This document shows, in pieces, positions 45,590-58,100 of a stretch of 64,000 nt of DNA (positions are counted from its first letter, which is position 1; every line of letters begins with the position of its first letter). Source of the stretch: Macrocystis pyrifera (lineage: Eukaryota > Sar > Phaeophyceae > Laminariales > Laminariaceae). Made by a program: the position numbers and the translations under genes. The notes below the pieces were generated by a model. It was not told the DNA's origin. It saw only the letters and a program-made list of their open reading frames with translations, and did not search any database. The DNA lies in contig JASSKH010000003.1 in the NCBI GenBank assembly GCA_031763025.1, positions 1,603,001-1,667,000 on the forward strand, written 5' to 3'.

Positions 45590-46230
45590 AGTATTTCGGG
45601 GTTCAATACTGTGGAATACTGCTGCTGTACATCAAGTATTTCAGGGTTCAGGGTTCTGTACTGCGTGTGCTGCCAACTACGGGCAGTATTTCGTCCGTTG
45701 GTACCGTGAGCACTGCCAGTACTCGGGAGTACCAGTCCGCCGGAGGATAAAATATGTATCTATATCTATATATGCTTCCTGCAGGCGCAGTGTACTCGGG
45801 CTATGGAGTATACCTTGACCATCTGTGCACCGTTTTGATAATTTCATCACCACTTTGTTGCAAAAAGTGTCACGGATGGTCCCACGAGTTGGAGTTGGAG
45901 TTGGAGCAAATTACTTCCGAGGGGAGCAACTGGAGTACTGCTGTACTTGTACTTCGGGAGTATATGCTGCGAGTACTCACAGTATTCACGGGTTCTCTCC
46001 ATACTCCCTGTACTCGAAGTACTCCAACTATTTGGGTTGTTTGTACTGCGGGTACTGCTTGTACTCGGGGTTCTGAGCTGCTCATACTCCCAGTACTACC
46101 AGTATTTAGGTCTTCAGTGCGCTCATACTCTCAGTACTCGCAGTATTTTTAGGGCGCCAGTACTGCAATACTCCCGGTACTCGGAGTACGAAATGCACTC
46201 GATACTCCTCCGACTATACTCGAAGTATGA
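45590..46230. repeat. Degenerate TACTC/GAGTA-rich repeat tract
   Basis: Many short CAGTA(C/T)T, TACTCGGAGTA and GGGTACTG words without a fixed period; open frames rich in Ser, Tyr and Leu are by-products. Confidence 0.6.
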
Positions 46231-46614
46231 AGTACAATGGGAGCATATGTGCCAACTTGTCAATATTTTGGTGACTTTCTCTGGCCCTAGAACGGTCCAT
46301 CGACGCTGATGCAACAACGCACAGCAGCGTAATTAAGGTATTCACGCCTTTCATGGTGCAGCAGCAGCAACTAGGGCCGTGAGTTGTTGCCTGGACTTCC
46401 CCGCCTAGTTTATTAGTTGGATGGCTAAAAAAGTGAGCCAACTAGTAGTAACTACGTATCTAACGTGTTTTCATCAATAAAAAACACGCTTGGAGTCAAG
46501 TCAGTTACAGAGACCCGGACCTCCGCTAGTTACCGGACGCAACGATTAATATTAATAAGTACTATTAGGAGTATATAACTGTAATACCTTGCGAACTAAA
46601 TATATACCAGCATG

Positions 46615-46865
46615 TATAGTGGGTGCCAATTGGACGTTTTTTCGACATCGGCATTTCTTCCTGTTCCGGCCGGGGGCCGTTTCTCGTGCTCTCGGACGCG
46701 GGACGCGCAGGAGGCCTGCGTGTACACACGGCTCAAGTTTGGACCCCGGCCGAGGTCCGTGGCGCGTACTCTTGGGATTTGAAAGTCGCGGAAAACTAGC
46801 AAGTAACTACGGGATCTGCTTCCGTAGAAGAGAGCCTGCCAGGACGATGCAAATCCCACAATTTG
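46615..46865 (+). repeat. Dispersed repeat R6, copy 2
   Basis: Collinear with 2280-2525 at moderate identity (GGCCGGGGGCCGTTTCTCGTG, AACTAGCAAGTAACTACGGG, GATGCAAATCCCACAATT). Class unknown. Confidence 0.7.
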
Positions 46866-47389
46866 ATATTTTGGACGTGTTTGTTTGTTCTGCTGTTGTT
46901 CTATACTATTGTCCTTCCAGCTCTCGAGCCTTGTACTTTGCAACGGCCACGGTACACCGGCGGTCTTACATCAAGCTCTTCCCGTTATTACGGCGACAGA
47001 CCGTGCTTCTGCGTGTGTGCGTATGCATGCTATGGTTCCTGTCCTCCTAGGAAATCGGAACGAACACATACCGGTAGTCTCAAAGAGCGGTGTATTTGCG
47101 GGAGCAGGACGTTATTAAACGACACTTCCTCGGAATTACCAAGCAACGCGCAGCCACGGGAATATCTGCTCCTACAGCGGCAGCAGCTGTACAACAGCAG
47201 CACAACAGCAGCAGCAGCAGCAATAGTGGTACAACAGCACCCGCGCGCCACGCTCTGGTCTTCGCAACAACCACGGTGATTTCGTGTTTGTGTGTGCAGT
47301 GTTGACCAGAGAAGATGTAAAGTAGTGACTACAGCAGCAGTAGTATATATTCACGCCCAATCGTTCAAGTGAAACACACAACGTCGAAC

Positions 47390-47500
47390 CTATCTCGTCA
47401 TATCCATACCTGTGGTAGGAACGCCTGATGAGGTCCCCCCCTATCTCGTCGCATACATACTACAAGCAGTAGATAGGAACGCCTGATGTATCCCCCTTTT
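47390..47500 (+). repeat. Two-copy tandem duplication, ~60 bp
   Basis: CTATCTCGTC(A/G)(T/C)AT and TAGGAACGCCTGATG blocks occur twice. Confidence 0.8.
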
Positions 47501-47686
47501 CAACCTACAGCTGTAGTACGACAGCCCCGCATTTTTTTCAAGTCAAGCACATCCCGAAGGAGAACCATGTACCAGGTATATAAATATATATTTACGTATA
47601 TACATGTACCTGGTATATGTACTACTGCTGTAGACGGCGACTTATAGTCAGCCAATTCACAGCTCGTTTTCTATAGTATTGATAGT

Positions 47687-47769
47687 AGTGCAGTCCCGTT
47701 TTGGGGACAAACTACTTAGAATTTGAGTGGCCTGTCCTAAACGCGGGACTGCGGTTCTCAAAGGGAGTT
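47687..47769. mobile_element. Hairpin family 2 copy
   Basis: GCAGTCCCGTTTTGGGGAC and GCGGGACTGCGGTTCTCAAA arms. Confidence 0.82.
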
Positions 47770-47819
47770 AGTTCTACGCAGGCCCTGTGCGCAGGCAGAC
47801 CGCTGTGCGATGTATCTCT

Positions 47820-47897
47820 CTGTCCCGAAATGTACGAAGCGTTTGATTACTTATGTTTTTACCGAAACGGTCTTTACGGCTCCGTCCAGTGTGGTGG
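47820..47897. mobile_element. Hairpin family 3 copy
   Basis: CTGTCCCGAAATGTACGAAG and ACGGTCTTTACGGCTCCGTC arms. Confidence 0.75.
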
Positions 47898-48498
47898 TTG
47901 GTGTACGTGTCGGGCTCGTTTTTCCAGCCAGCATCGGCTTTGTGCCATGTATTAATAGATAGAACTAGGCATCGGCTCGTTTTGGGCTGGTCGGTGTTAC
48001 TTGCCCGGCTACTTGCCCCGTGGTGGCTATTTCTTTTTTTCTTTACCTATCACATCACATCACGAGCATTTTTTTTTTCATGTTCCTTCGTTTTTGCCCG
48101 TTTGCTACGTATTACTATTAATAGCTGATACGAGGAATGAACTCCTGCTGTGTTCTTCCTTTTTCAGCTTGCGACACCCCCCGGGGACTTGGAGTCTACC
48201 GCAATCCCGACGGCGAACCTTGTATGCACGTATTCATATTATGTACCAGGTACACGCTTTAGACTGCTGTTGTACAGTATTGGTGACACCAAAACAGCGG
48301 CTGCAGCAGTCGCAGCGTGTCATGTGTGAACGATAGTGATGTACCACTCTTGTCCTTACCGAATACCTGGTATAAGGAACACTTGTATGTTCATTTTCAA
48401 GAAAAATCGTCCTTCTATTCCGGAACAGAGTGAGACTACTGTACGAGTAAGATGTTCGACCGACGCCAACCAAAAATGTTAACCCTTCATTTTATTAA

Positions 48499-48608
48499 TA
48501 TTACGGGGGTCCATAGTTAATAGGACCTATGGTATACATAAAAACCTATATATTTACCTGTTTTTACTAACAAAATTTGGTCCCGTTAACTATGGACCCC
48601 CGTAATAG
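48499..48608 (+). mobile_element. Hairpin family 1 copy
   Basis: TATTACGGGGGTCCATAG and CTATGGACCCCCGTAATAG; inner arms GTTAATAGGACC / GGTCCCGTTAAC. Confidence 0.92.
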
Positions 48609-48710
48609 TACACGACCTGGTGGAGTATCACGAGCGAAAATTATTCTTCACTGGTTCCAAGTATTGGTAGTTCATTCCCTAAAACGTGGGTACGGCAGTG
48701 ATCAATCCCC

Positions 48711-48775
48711 CGTTAGAACTGCAACCTTACTTTTGGGGACGAAGTACTTGGAATTAGTGTGGGACACTTTTTTTC
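48711..48775. mobile_element. Hairpin family 2 copy, degenerate
   Basis: GTTAGAACTGCAACC and TTTTGGGGACGAAGTACTTG are recognisable; the right arm is lost. Confidence 0.5.
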
Positions 48776-49173
48776 AGTAGCGAAGGTTAAGATGTTCTAT
48801 CGCGCAAATTGCGATTTTTTTTATGTTGCCGTTGTCATCGGCTGATCGATGGCTCAAGGCTGAAGACACTCCGTGCTTTATACTGGTAGCTCAAGCAGTC
48901 CCACTTTCCAAGTTTTCTTGTGGCCGCATCATAGGCCCTGAGGCTCGGGGTGGGAGACGGGGGACAGCCTTCCTGAAGAACTGGAGGAGCTGGAGGTTGC
49001 TTTCAAGGCACTCGCCGTATTTTCCAGACCTAGATAACTAGACTAGACTAGCCCTCGCCGCTGTTTTGCGTTGTTGTTGCTGCTGCTGTTGCTGTTGTTG
49101 TTTCGCTGCTCGTGTGTGTGCAGTCAGTCGACTTGAGCTGCAGGCTTGAGCGGCGCTTGAGCTCGGCCGAGGC

Positions 49174-52100
49174 ATGCGCTGGATCGACACCGTCGCGAGC
49201 TATCTGCCCAGCCTAATCGTCAGCCACTTAATCAACAGGTGAGAAAGAGACCGACCGGCATTTACAGCAATAGTGTGGACTGAAACGCGCGTGTCGAGTA
49301 TGTACGAACTTTACACCTGCATCAGAGAGTAACAAAAATAAACAAATACTTGGGGCACACGTAGGGGTTCAGGCCACACGTTAGGGAATTGTATTTTGAA
49401 AGGGATTACTGCTGGCGTACGTTTTGCGCACCTCTAATACCGCTGTTGTATATACCAGACACCACTCTGTACTAATAATATTAGTGTCAATACCGCGGGA
49501 TAAAGGTGATGGGCTCTGTGACATACCTGGTGTGAGATATGAATGGTATACTTGTATACTACTGCTGGAGTGCGTTACCTCCTACTACTGCTGCTGCCGT
49601 ATAATCACTCTGTCCGGAAAAGTAAGAATTGTTGGTCTGATCATATCCATACGCAAACGGTCCTTACATTCCCGGACAGTGATGGATGTCATATCCAGAT
49701 TAATACCCTATACCTGGTATATATTAATAGCAGTCCTTGCTTTGCGAACAGAGCGGTACGGCGGTATACGTTTTTTATACCACGATAATTCCTGCTGCAC
49801 CGACATTGCAGAGGCACAGAGCTCGTACTGTGGCTTACAGTACAGTAGTTGAGTCCTGTATATATGATCATTGCAGAGGCAGCAGACGCTTGCTGTGCGT
49901 TGATTGATTGCTGTACCACCATCGCAGGAGCGGGGGGGGCTTGCTGTGTCCTGGTTGAGTATCGCGGGGCATTCTTTAGTAGCAGATTTGAGCACGAGTA
50001 TTAATACGTATGTACCACACGTTTTTTCAAACGGCGTCAACCTGCAGTAGTACTGTTACTGTGATACGATGCTTCGTATATACCAGATACCTGGTGGACG
50101 AGAGCTCCCACTCGATGCCTTGCTTGCCTGCCTGTTCAGAGCTATTATTTAGTGTTGACATCGCGTGTCTTCCTCTCGTGCAAGCATTCGCAGCGAGGAA
50201 GCTTCCTTTGTTCTTCTTTCTCTGATGTTTTCCTTTCGCGAGCGAGCGTTGACAGAGCTTTGCTTGCTTGCTTGCCTGCCTTGCAGACCATGGCTCCAAA
50301 AAGAACGTAGCATTGCTTTCACGACCACACAGCAGCAGCAGAACAGCAGTATTCAGCTGAACAACTACAGCAGAACTGCCTGGTACCAGGTACATGCGTG
50401 AATGAGACTACAGCAGAAAAACAGGAACATTTCTTATTTGATTTCTTTTTTGGGACAAGGGTGCGTTCTACACTAACTTCAAGTACAACGGTTCTCGAAT
50501 TTCTTTTTTTTTAGCGAAACTCAGCATGGCCTTCTCAGTGCTCGTTTTCTATATTTTGTACTCACTAACAATGTAGGTGTCCTATCTTTTCTGTATGAAC
50601 ACTCTGGCCGGTAAGGGCTTTCCCCATGATCCAAGATTTAGATCCCAGGCCTGTGATGTATCCCTCTTTTTTCTTATCCAGTGGATGGGTGTCCTCGCCT
50701 CGCCGAGAATGTAATCTCCGTTTGAGCTCCTATGTCAATTTCGAATGGTGATTATATTACCGGGCAGGGTGGTGTCAAATACGTGGTGTATATATACCAA
50801 GTAGTTACCCGGTGTATACTTGGAACTATATGTATGTTTAAATAAAAGTAAGAAACGACTACGTACGATATATGTGCCGGGTGCAGCGGCACGTGACTGT
50901 CGGCGGCTCATGCGCCGCTACTTCAGTTCCGAGCCTGGTCAGTGTGGTCACTACTGTATGGTCAGTACGTACGGCAACACCTGGAGAGAAGCCCGTGTTG
51001 AGAGTGTTCATATTTTGCGCCAGAACGGAGAAATCAGGGGAGTCGATACACGCGAGGGTCTTTCTCCGCGCGCCCCCCCCCCTTTATATATAAGGGGAAA
51101 CAACGCCAACCCTACGCAACAGCTTCTCTCTGGCTGCTTGCTGGCTGCTGTATGCTTGCTGCATGCTCGCGGCGGGCTGGCTGAGTGCTGACTGTTATGT
51201 TTGCGCATGAAAACAAACGTCAACATCGCCCGCCTGAATTGCAGTAGTGCCATTTGCACCCGTGTAATATATAGGTAAATCCTCGATATCACAGCTGCCC
51301 TTGTTAACTTTCATAATATACTGGTATATGTAGGCCGGAGTATCATGAGTTTGGTGGTTTGTATGTTCATGTTGGGTTGGATCTGATGGGATTGGGGATG
51401 GATTGCCTGGTGGTGGCGCGAATCGATATCGGCTGGCAGTGGGGGCAAGCTTTTCAGAGCCGGTACTGGTACTGGACCGTGCTGGCTGGGAGTGTTGGTG
51501 TGCTGTAATAGTGTTGGGGGTACAGGAGGGGGCTGCAATCTATGCTGGATGGAGTTCTGCAATTGCCGCGTGTTGCCGTGCCGCTTTCGTGTCAGTTACA
51601 GCAGTGTTGGATATCGTTATTTACGGGGGACCATAGTTAATAGGACCTACGGTAAACACAAAAAAAAAAACTATATATTTATCTATTTTTGCTATTAATA
51701 ACAATATTTGGTCCTATTTACTATGGACCCCCGTAAAAATAGTATCGATTTCTTTCGGAATATCGAAACATCTGACTTTTGATGTGTCGTACCGTAGACG
51801 TCGAGCGCGTTATCGTCCTCCGTTCCCTGGCATCCTCGTATGTTTTGTGATGATCCTGCACGCAAAACTCCGATGTGTCGACCGACGATCGAAATGGTGT
51901 TGTACTGCTGGACCTATATATACGGAGTATCGCTGCACACCCCAAAGCATGCTTTAATATTATTCTAATAATAGTATGCAGTAAGCACGACGCGCAGCTG
52001 TGTTTCGAAGCAAGTTTCGATCTCTCAGCTCCTATGGCGTCTTTTTTTCTTTTCACTTTTTTCTTCCAAATGCTAATACTATCGTAAGTACCAGTACGAC

Positions 52101-55100
52101 ATACCGATTTGATTAAATCTTCGTTTTTCGCTTCGACGTGTCGACTGTTACACCGAAGTCGTGTACGAACACGTGCCAGGTATCGGTTTTACGTTTCGGT
52201 AGGTATGATATCGTGCAGTAATATGTCGGCCCACCCACGAAAAACGCCTAGTGTGACCAAGCCTTTAGAACCTTGGTTTGGCACGACCCTTGGAGCAACC
52301 TTGAGCATAGGCTAATATGGAGGATTTACTGTGGTGCGAATTTCTTATTTCAATTTTCTTACCGCACCCCACAAAGGGAGCCTTTTGTTCTTATTAGTAA
52401 TACCTCGAAGGTTCGTTATTCGTGGGCCTGTGCTGTATCGTGGTTAAGTGTGGTGTCGATCTCGATTCTCGTTTGATATCTGTCGCTGATATCGACCGAG
52501 GACGACTCGGTAGTCTCCGCGCCGAACTGCCTCTAGGCTACGTGTAGGCGCTTGTACTGCTTGTTCGTTTAATCGGTTTGCTGTGGAAACGCGACGAGTT
52601 GAAGCTTTATTTTGTGTTGATAGAGCTGCTCAAACAGCAGCAGCTGCCGTATCTCACGCTTTCGTGCTTAGGTTTAGGTTTATTAGATGGGTAAATTGGT
52701 ATACCTACATGTACTTGTGGCATTTATTATATGCACGAGTACGTGTATGGTCTACTGTGGTCTATACGAGGTAATGTAACCTTAGCGCACATCGATGCGG
52801 ACAGGTGGATATTGATAGGATTGCTCCAAAGTATGCCACCTCCATCTGCTTGCCATGTGCTTCCTCCTCCTTGTTCGCAGGGAATACACCACCGCTCTTG
52901 CTGTCTAGACTATACCAGGTGTTAGATTCCATAGTACAACCGCAAGCCACCACTAAGCCGAGCTGGGTACACCACAAGCAGGTTTACGTAATAGCTCGAC
53001 TACGGTCTGGCTGAGAAATGAATGCGGGGATAATGCGCTGGATTTTCTGGAGCCTGTGTCGTGATGATTTCATAGCCCTCTGTGCACCAGCTACGGCTAT
53101 GAGTTGGCTGGCAAGAGGAAGCCAACTACAGTAGTCATTAGGTGGATGACGAAGTAAGCCAACTAGTTATTAGTTGCATAGCGAACTAAGCCAACTTATG
53201 GACTTCACGGCTGGTTGTTGGTTTGGTGGCAAAGTATGCCAACTCGTCATTTGTTGGGTGGCGAAGTAAGCCAACTAATTGATCTCACGGCTGGTTATTA
53301 TTGCGGGGGTCCATAGTTAACAGGACCTATGGTATACATAAAAATATATATATTTACTTATTTTTACTAGCAAAATTTGGTCCCGTTAACTATGGACCCC
53401 CGTAATAGCTGGGTGGCAAAGTAAGCCAACTAGTTGTATTCGTTGGGTAGCGAGTAAAGCCAAAAACAGTAATTATTATTAATAGTTGAGTGGCGAAGTA
53501 AGCCATCTTTAGTAATCGTTAGTTCGGTGACGAAGTATGCCAGCACGTTATTACAGTAGGTAAAAATAGAGAAATGTATAGGTTTTTGTGTGTACCGTAG
53601 GTCCAATCTACTATGGTCCCCCGAAATAGTAGTGTTTGTTGTGAACAGGCACGAATTCAAGCCAGAAACGCGCCAGTCGGGTACAAACACACAGAAGAAC
53701 CCCATGCAAATTTCACATCTGTATGCCACAACACCCGTCTCCTCCTTTTCTTCCTCCTCCTTCCTTCCTGCCCTTGCTCCATGGTTTTCGTTAAAAAAAT
53801 GATCTGTTGATCCTGTTTTTTCTCACACCTCACATGCCACACACACACGTCTCCTCCTCCTCGTTCCTTCCTTCCCCGTGCTCCAATCGTTTTCGTGAAA
53901 ACAAAAAAAAAAAATGCTGTAAAAAAATAGAACGACCAACGAGGAGCTCCCCAGCCGGCAAGAGTATGACACGGTGTGCCTCTTCGCTGATGTGTCGGGT
54001 TTCACGAAGTTGTCGGAGGCGATGATGGTATCGTCGGAGGGGGTGGAGGGGCTGGCCAGGCACCTCAACTCGTACTTCGGGCAGATGGTTCGGATTATCG
54101 CCTCTGAGGGAGGCGACGTTTTCAAGGTGTGCGTTTGTGTTGTGTTTTTTTTTTTTTTTGTGTGTGTGTGTGTGTTTTTTTGTGGGTGTTTTTTGTGTTT
54201 TTTATCGTACGTGTATTTGATATTTGACCCTCTCAAGAATTGCCCGCACCCACAGTCGTTTTTGGGAGACAAACTGCTTTGGATTACCGTAGATTGTTTT
54301 TCCCAGTACGACTGTGTTATTTTCGGGGGACCATAGTGAATAGGACCAAATATTGTTCTTAAAAATAGGGATATATATAGGATTTTGTGTGCCGTAGTTC
54401 TCATTTACTATGGTGCCCCGAAATAGTGGCGTCTAGTTTATTTGCTTGGCCGACCTTCGACGAAACGGTTGCTACCGTAGTCCACACTCTTGATACGTGA
54501 TTTCCTCTCGAAGCTTGCGGAGACGAGTAGGTGGCAAAAGAAAAAGTTGTAAAATTCGATCTCACGGCTAAGGCGTCTCTTTTCCTTTCAGTACATCTTC
54601 ATTTCGATAATTTCCCGGAGAAATTCCCAGGCAGTCGGGGGTCAGGGTCAGAGCTAGGGTGTGTTGTGTGTACAGAGTGGTACAGGGTAGTCCAAGAATA
54701 TTGCGACGACTTCGATTGTTGCTGCGCCAAGGTCTGTACATGCGTACATGCCCTCTCTGTGTGAGCGTGCTCTTCTGTTTATACGATTGTTTCGAATACA
54801 TATCCCTCCTCGAGAAATTTCCCGGTTAGGATGTTTAGTGTTTTGAGTCGGGTATAGTGCGACAATTTTGTCGAATTTGGTCTACATGAATTCATGCCCT
54901 CTGTATGAGCGTGTTCTTGTGGTCTGTCCATTGTTTCCATATAATAAACGTATCGATATCCAGGATACCCAGTATCCGTGTGTGCGTGTTCTCTTCACAT
55001 GAATCCGTTCTTTCTACCCGTCGACATCCAGCACACCCAGCGTCCGTGCCGATTCTTGATGCTATGATAGAGAGATGCAAGCTCCGTCGTCACAGCACCG

Positions 55101-58100
55101 GTGCCGCTTTTTCGACCCAGAGGGATACCAGTACCAGCTCTCTCTGTGGCGACAAACTACCAGACGGAGATATTGCGTGTGCGTGTTTTCTTCACATGAA
55201 AGCGTTCTTTCTCCTCGTCGACTCCCAGCACAACCAACCAAGCGTCCGTGCCGATTCTTCCATCCTGTAGAGGCACGAGGCCTGTGGTCGCAAACCACGA
55301 CACAGCAGAGATAATACGTGGTAATGCAGAATACCTGGCATGCGTAGGTTAGACGAAGAAACTGATGCCAGCACATGGAATCAAAAGGCAAAACTATTGG
55401 CACACCTTTTGTTCTGCGCCTGGCAGTCTACTGCTGTACTCGTACGTCATACACAACAGGTATGCTTTTATCTATAGTATGTACCGGGTCCCAAGGTACA
55501 TATGAAAATCTATGTATATATTTATGTACACTACTGTGTGGAACGAGGAGGCGGACAAGCTGCAATGGATGCCGACAGAGTGAAGGGGGAGGGGGGGACG
55601 GTTGCCAGAACCTCCCCCCCCGCCCCTCCCCCTTCCCCCGTGGGTGAGAGAGTCCTCGCAGCCACAGCAGGATGTCTAGCCGTCCCGGCGTGGTCGCTAA
55701 AGCGCTATACACGTATATACGTCTCGGTGTTTTCTGGAGGTATTATTCGCATGAATATATACTGGGCACGAGGTATGACGGAAAAATTGATGCCTGCCGC
55801 GCCACTGAACGCACGACATTACTGTGTTGCTACAAGGCGCGGAGCCATGACCGGCCCAGCAGGCCGAAGCTCGGGCGTCTTGATGATTTTCCGCTGTTTC
55901 GTGGCGACTGTAAAAAAATGAGGCGACCAACACCCCGCCCCGCACCACCCGCTTTCGCGTTGGAGTGGTAGCACCCTAGTCTTGAGAGTATCGAGCCTTG
56001 CCTGTCTGTGTTGTCCTCCTGTCGTTCTTTCTGTCTCGTTTGGCTGTCTGGCTGTCTCTCTGTTTGGCTGGTTGCATATCTGTCTCTGTTTTTTTGTCTA
56101 TCTCTGTATCTGTCGCCTGTTCTGTCCGCCTGTCTCTCTCTCTGTCGCTCGTTCTGTCTGCTTGTCCGCCTCTCTGCGTGCCTGCCTGCCTCTCTGTCTG
56201 TCTGGCCGTCTGTGTTCCTGTCAGACCGGCTATCAGACTGGCTGTCAGGTCGACTTGCCAGACCTGTTGGCCGGCTTTCCTTCGTTCGCGGGGTTCTCTT
56301 TGTGCGCCAACACATGCGCGTTCTTTTTTGTGTCAGCACATGCGCCGCGGGTCAATCAACGCCCACTGGTGGCGGCTGAACCTTCGAACTTCGCGCGGGT
56401 CAAGAAGCAGCACATGTCCGTTCCGCTCAGCCGCCCAGGGAGACACGCAACCCCAGTTTTTGTACCTGTAACTCCCGTCGCGTAGCGTATCGCATCGTAT
56501 CGTACCTTACCCCCCCTGCCATTTCATTCGGTGTTGTGTCGCCCCTTTTCCCCACCAGGTTCGACTTCGCCCGCTCTGAACTCTCCGCATCTACCCGCTT
56601 TTTGTTGCCGTTGTCGCCTCTTTTTCTTTTTTCTGTGTGCGTGTTTGCTTGCTTGCTTTCTTTTTTTCACGGAATTGGAACCGGAACAAGTTCGCCGGAG
56701 ACGCGCTGATCGTCCTTTGGCCGCCCCCCGCGCGAGACTCTCTCAAGGATATTTCTAAGATGGGGCGAGAAGAAACGGGCGAGGTGTGTTGCAGCATCAG
56801 CAGTGTCCAGTGTCCACAGTGTCTAGTGTGGAGTTGCTGGTGGTGTTGACTGTCGTGTTGTTGCTGTTGGTGCTGAGAAGTGCTGCTGCTGTTGTTGTTG
56901 TTGTTGTTGATGCTGGTGTATTGCTGTTGTCGCTATCGACGATGCTTTCACATTAAAGTGCTGCTGTTACTGTTGTTGATGCTGGTGTATTGCTGTTGTC
57001 GCTGTTGACGATGCTTTCACATTAAAGTGCTGCTGTTGTTGTTGTTGTTGTTGATGCTGGTGTATTGCTGTTGTCGCTGTTGACGATTCTTTCACATTAA
57101 AGTGCTGCTGTTATTGTTGTTGTTGATGCTGGTGTGTTGCTGTTGTCGCTGTCGACGATGCTTTCACATTACCTATTTGCCATATTCTGGGTCGTGGTTA
57201 CGTGTGCAGTTTTGCAGAAAAATCACCCGACCAGTTTTGATAGAGCGTGCCCGCGAGGGCGGGGGGGGGGGGGGGGGGAAGGAGGGTGTACTCATTATCA
57301 TGCATGGCCGTAGTTGTATGATCATAGACCCTCGCATCCCTCCAATGCCGAGGCGGAGCACGTCGGGTTTTCACCGACCAGGCATACATTGCTTGCGCCA
57401 AGCGCGAAGCGCTGTGAGGGCGGGAAGGGGGGGATAGTAATCTCGAGGCCTCACCCCCCCCGCGCCCCCCCCCCCCCCCCCGATCAACTGATGGACACGT
57501 TTTTTTCCCTCGCCGTCGCCTTCGGAGGTCGTACTCTTGCGCCTGGTGGTCCGCTGTGTTTTTTTCCTGCCTCGGATGCAGGAATGTGTGCTTCCTTCTC
57601 CCGCCCTCCCCCCTTGACCCTTTGACGCATCGGACATATCCTATAGATCATCGATTTGTACTTGATGATCTAGATCTTTCAGAGCAAGATAGATCCCTGG
57701 TCTGTATGATCTAGCTCCTGTCGCCGGGTGAGAGCCGGGTAGTCTGCATGATCTATTAGTAGCACATGTTTCCTGGGTTTGATCTGTTTTACACAGTTAT
57801 ACCAGGTATACAGGTATGTCCTGCACAAAACCTCACAGCGGTAAGTCAGGGTGTACAGATGATCTAGATCATGATCTGTCCGACTCATGAACCCTTCTTT
57901 CCTCTGCAGTAATTATGCCACGGTAATTCCAAGTAGCTTTGGAACCCCACGAATATAGCGACGTCAACTACGGCAAGTGTATTCATAGTTTTGTGAAGCG
58001 TATCGGGGCTGCGTGCCCCGGTATAGTGCAAATATTTGCACACCTCGGACGTACAGATCATGATCTATCTATATATCTATCCATCTACTGTAGATGATGT

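Noticed and set aside
51311-51562. Pro/Gln/His-rich minus-strand frame
   Set aside because: Low-complexity composition within the first cyclase intron, with no splice or homology support.
55830-56485. Cys/Leu/Ser-rich and Arg/Asp/Gln-rich frames
   Set aside because: Both strands of a CTGTCT low-complexity tract inside a cyclase intron.
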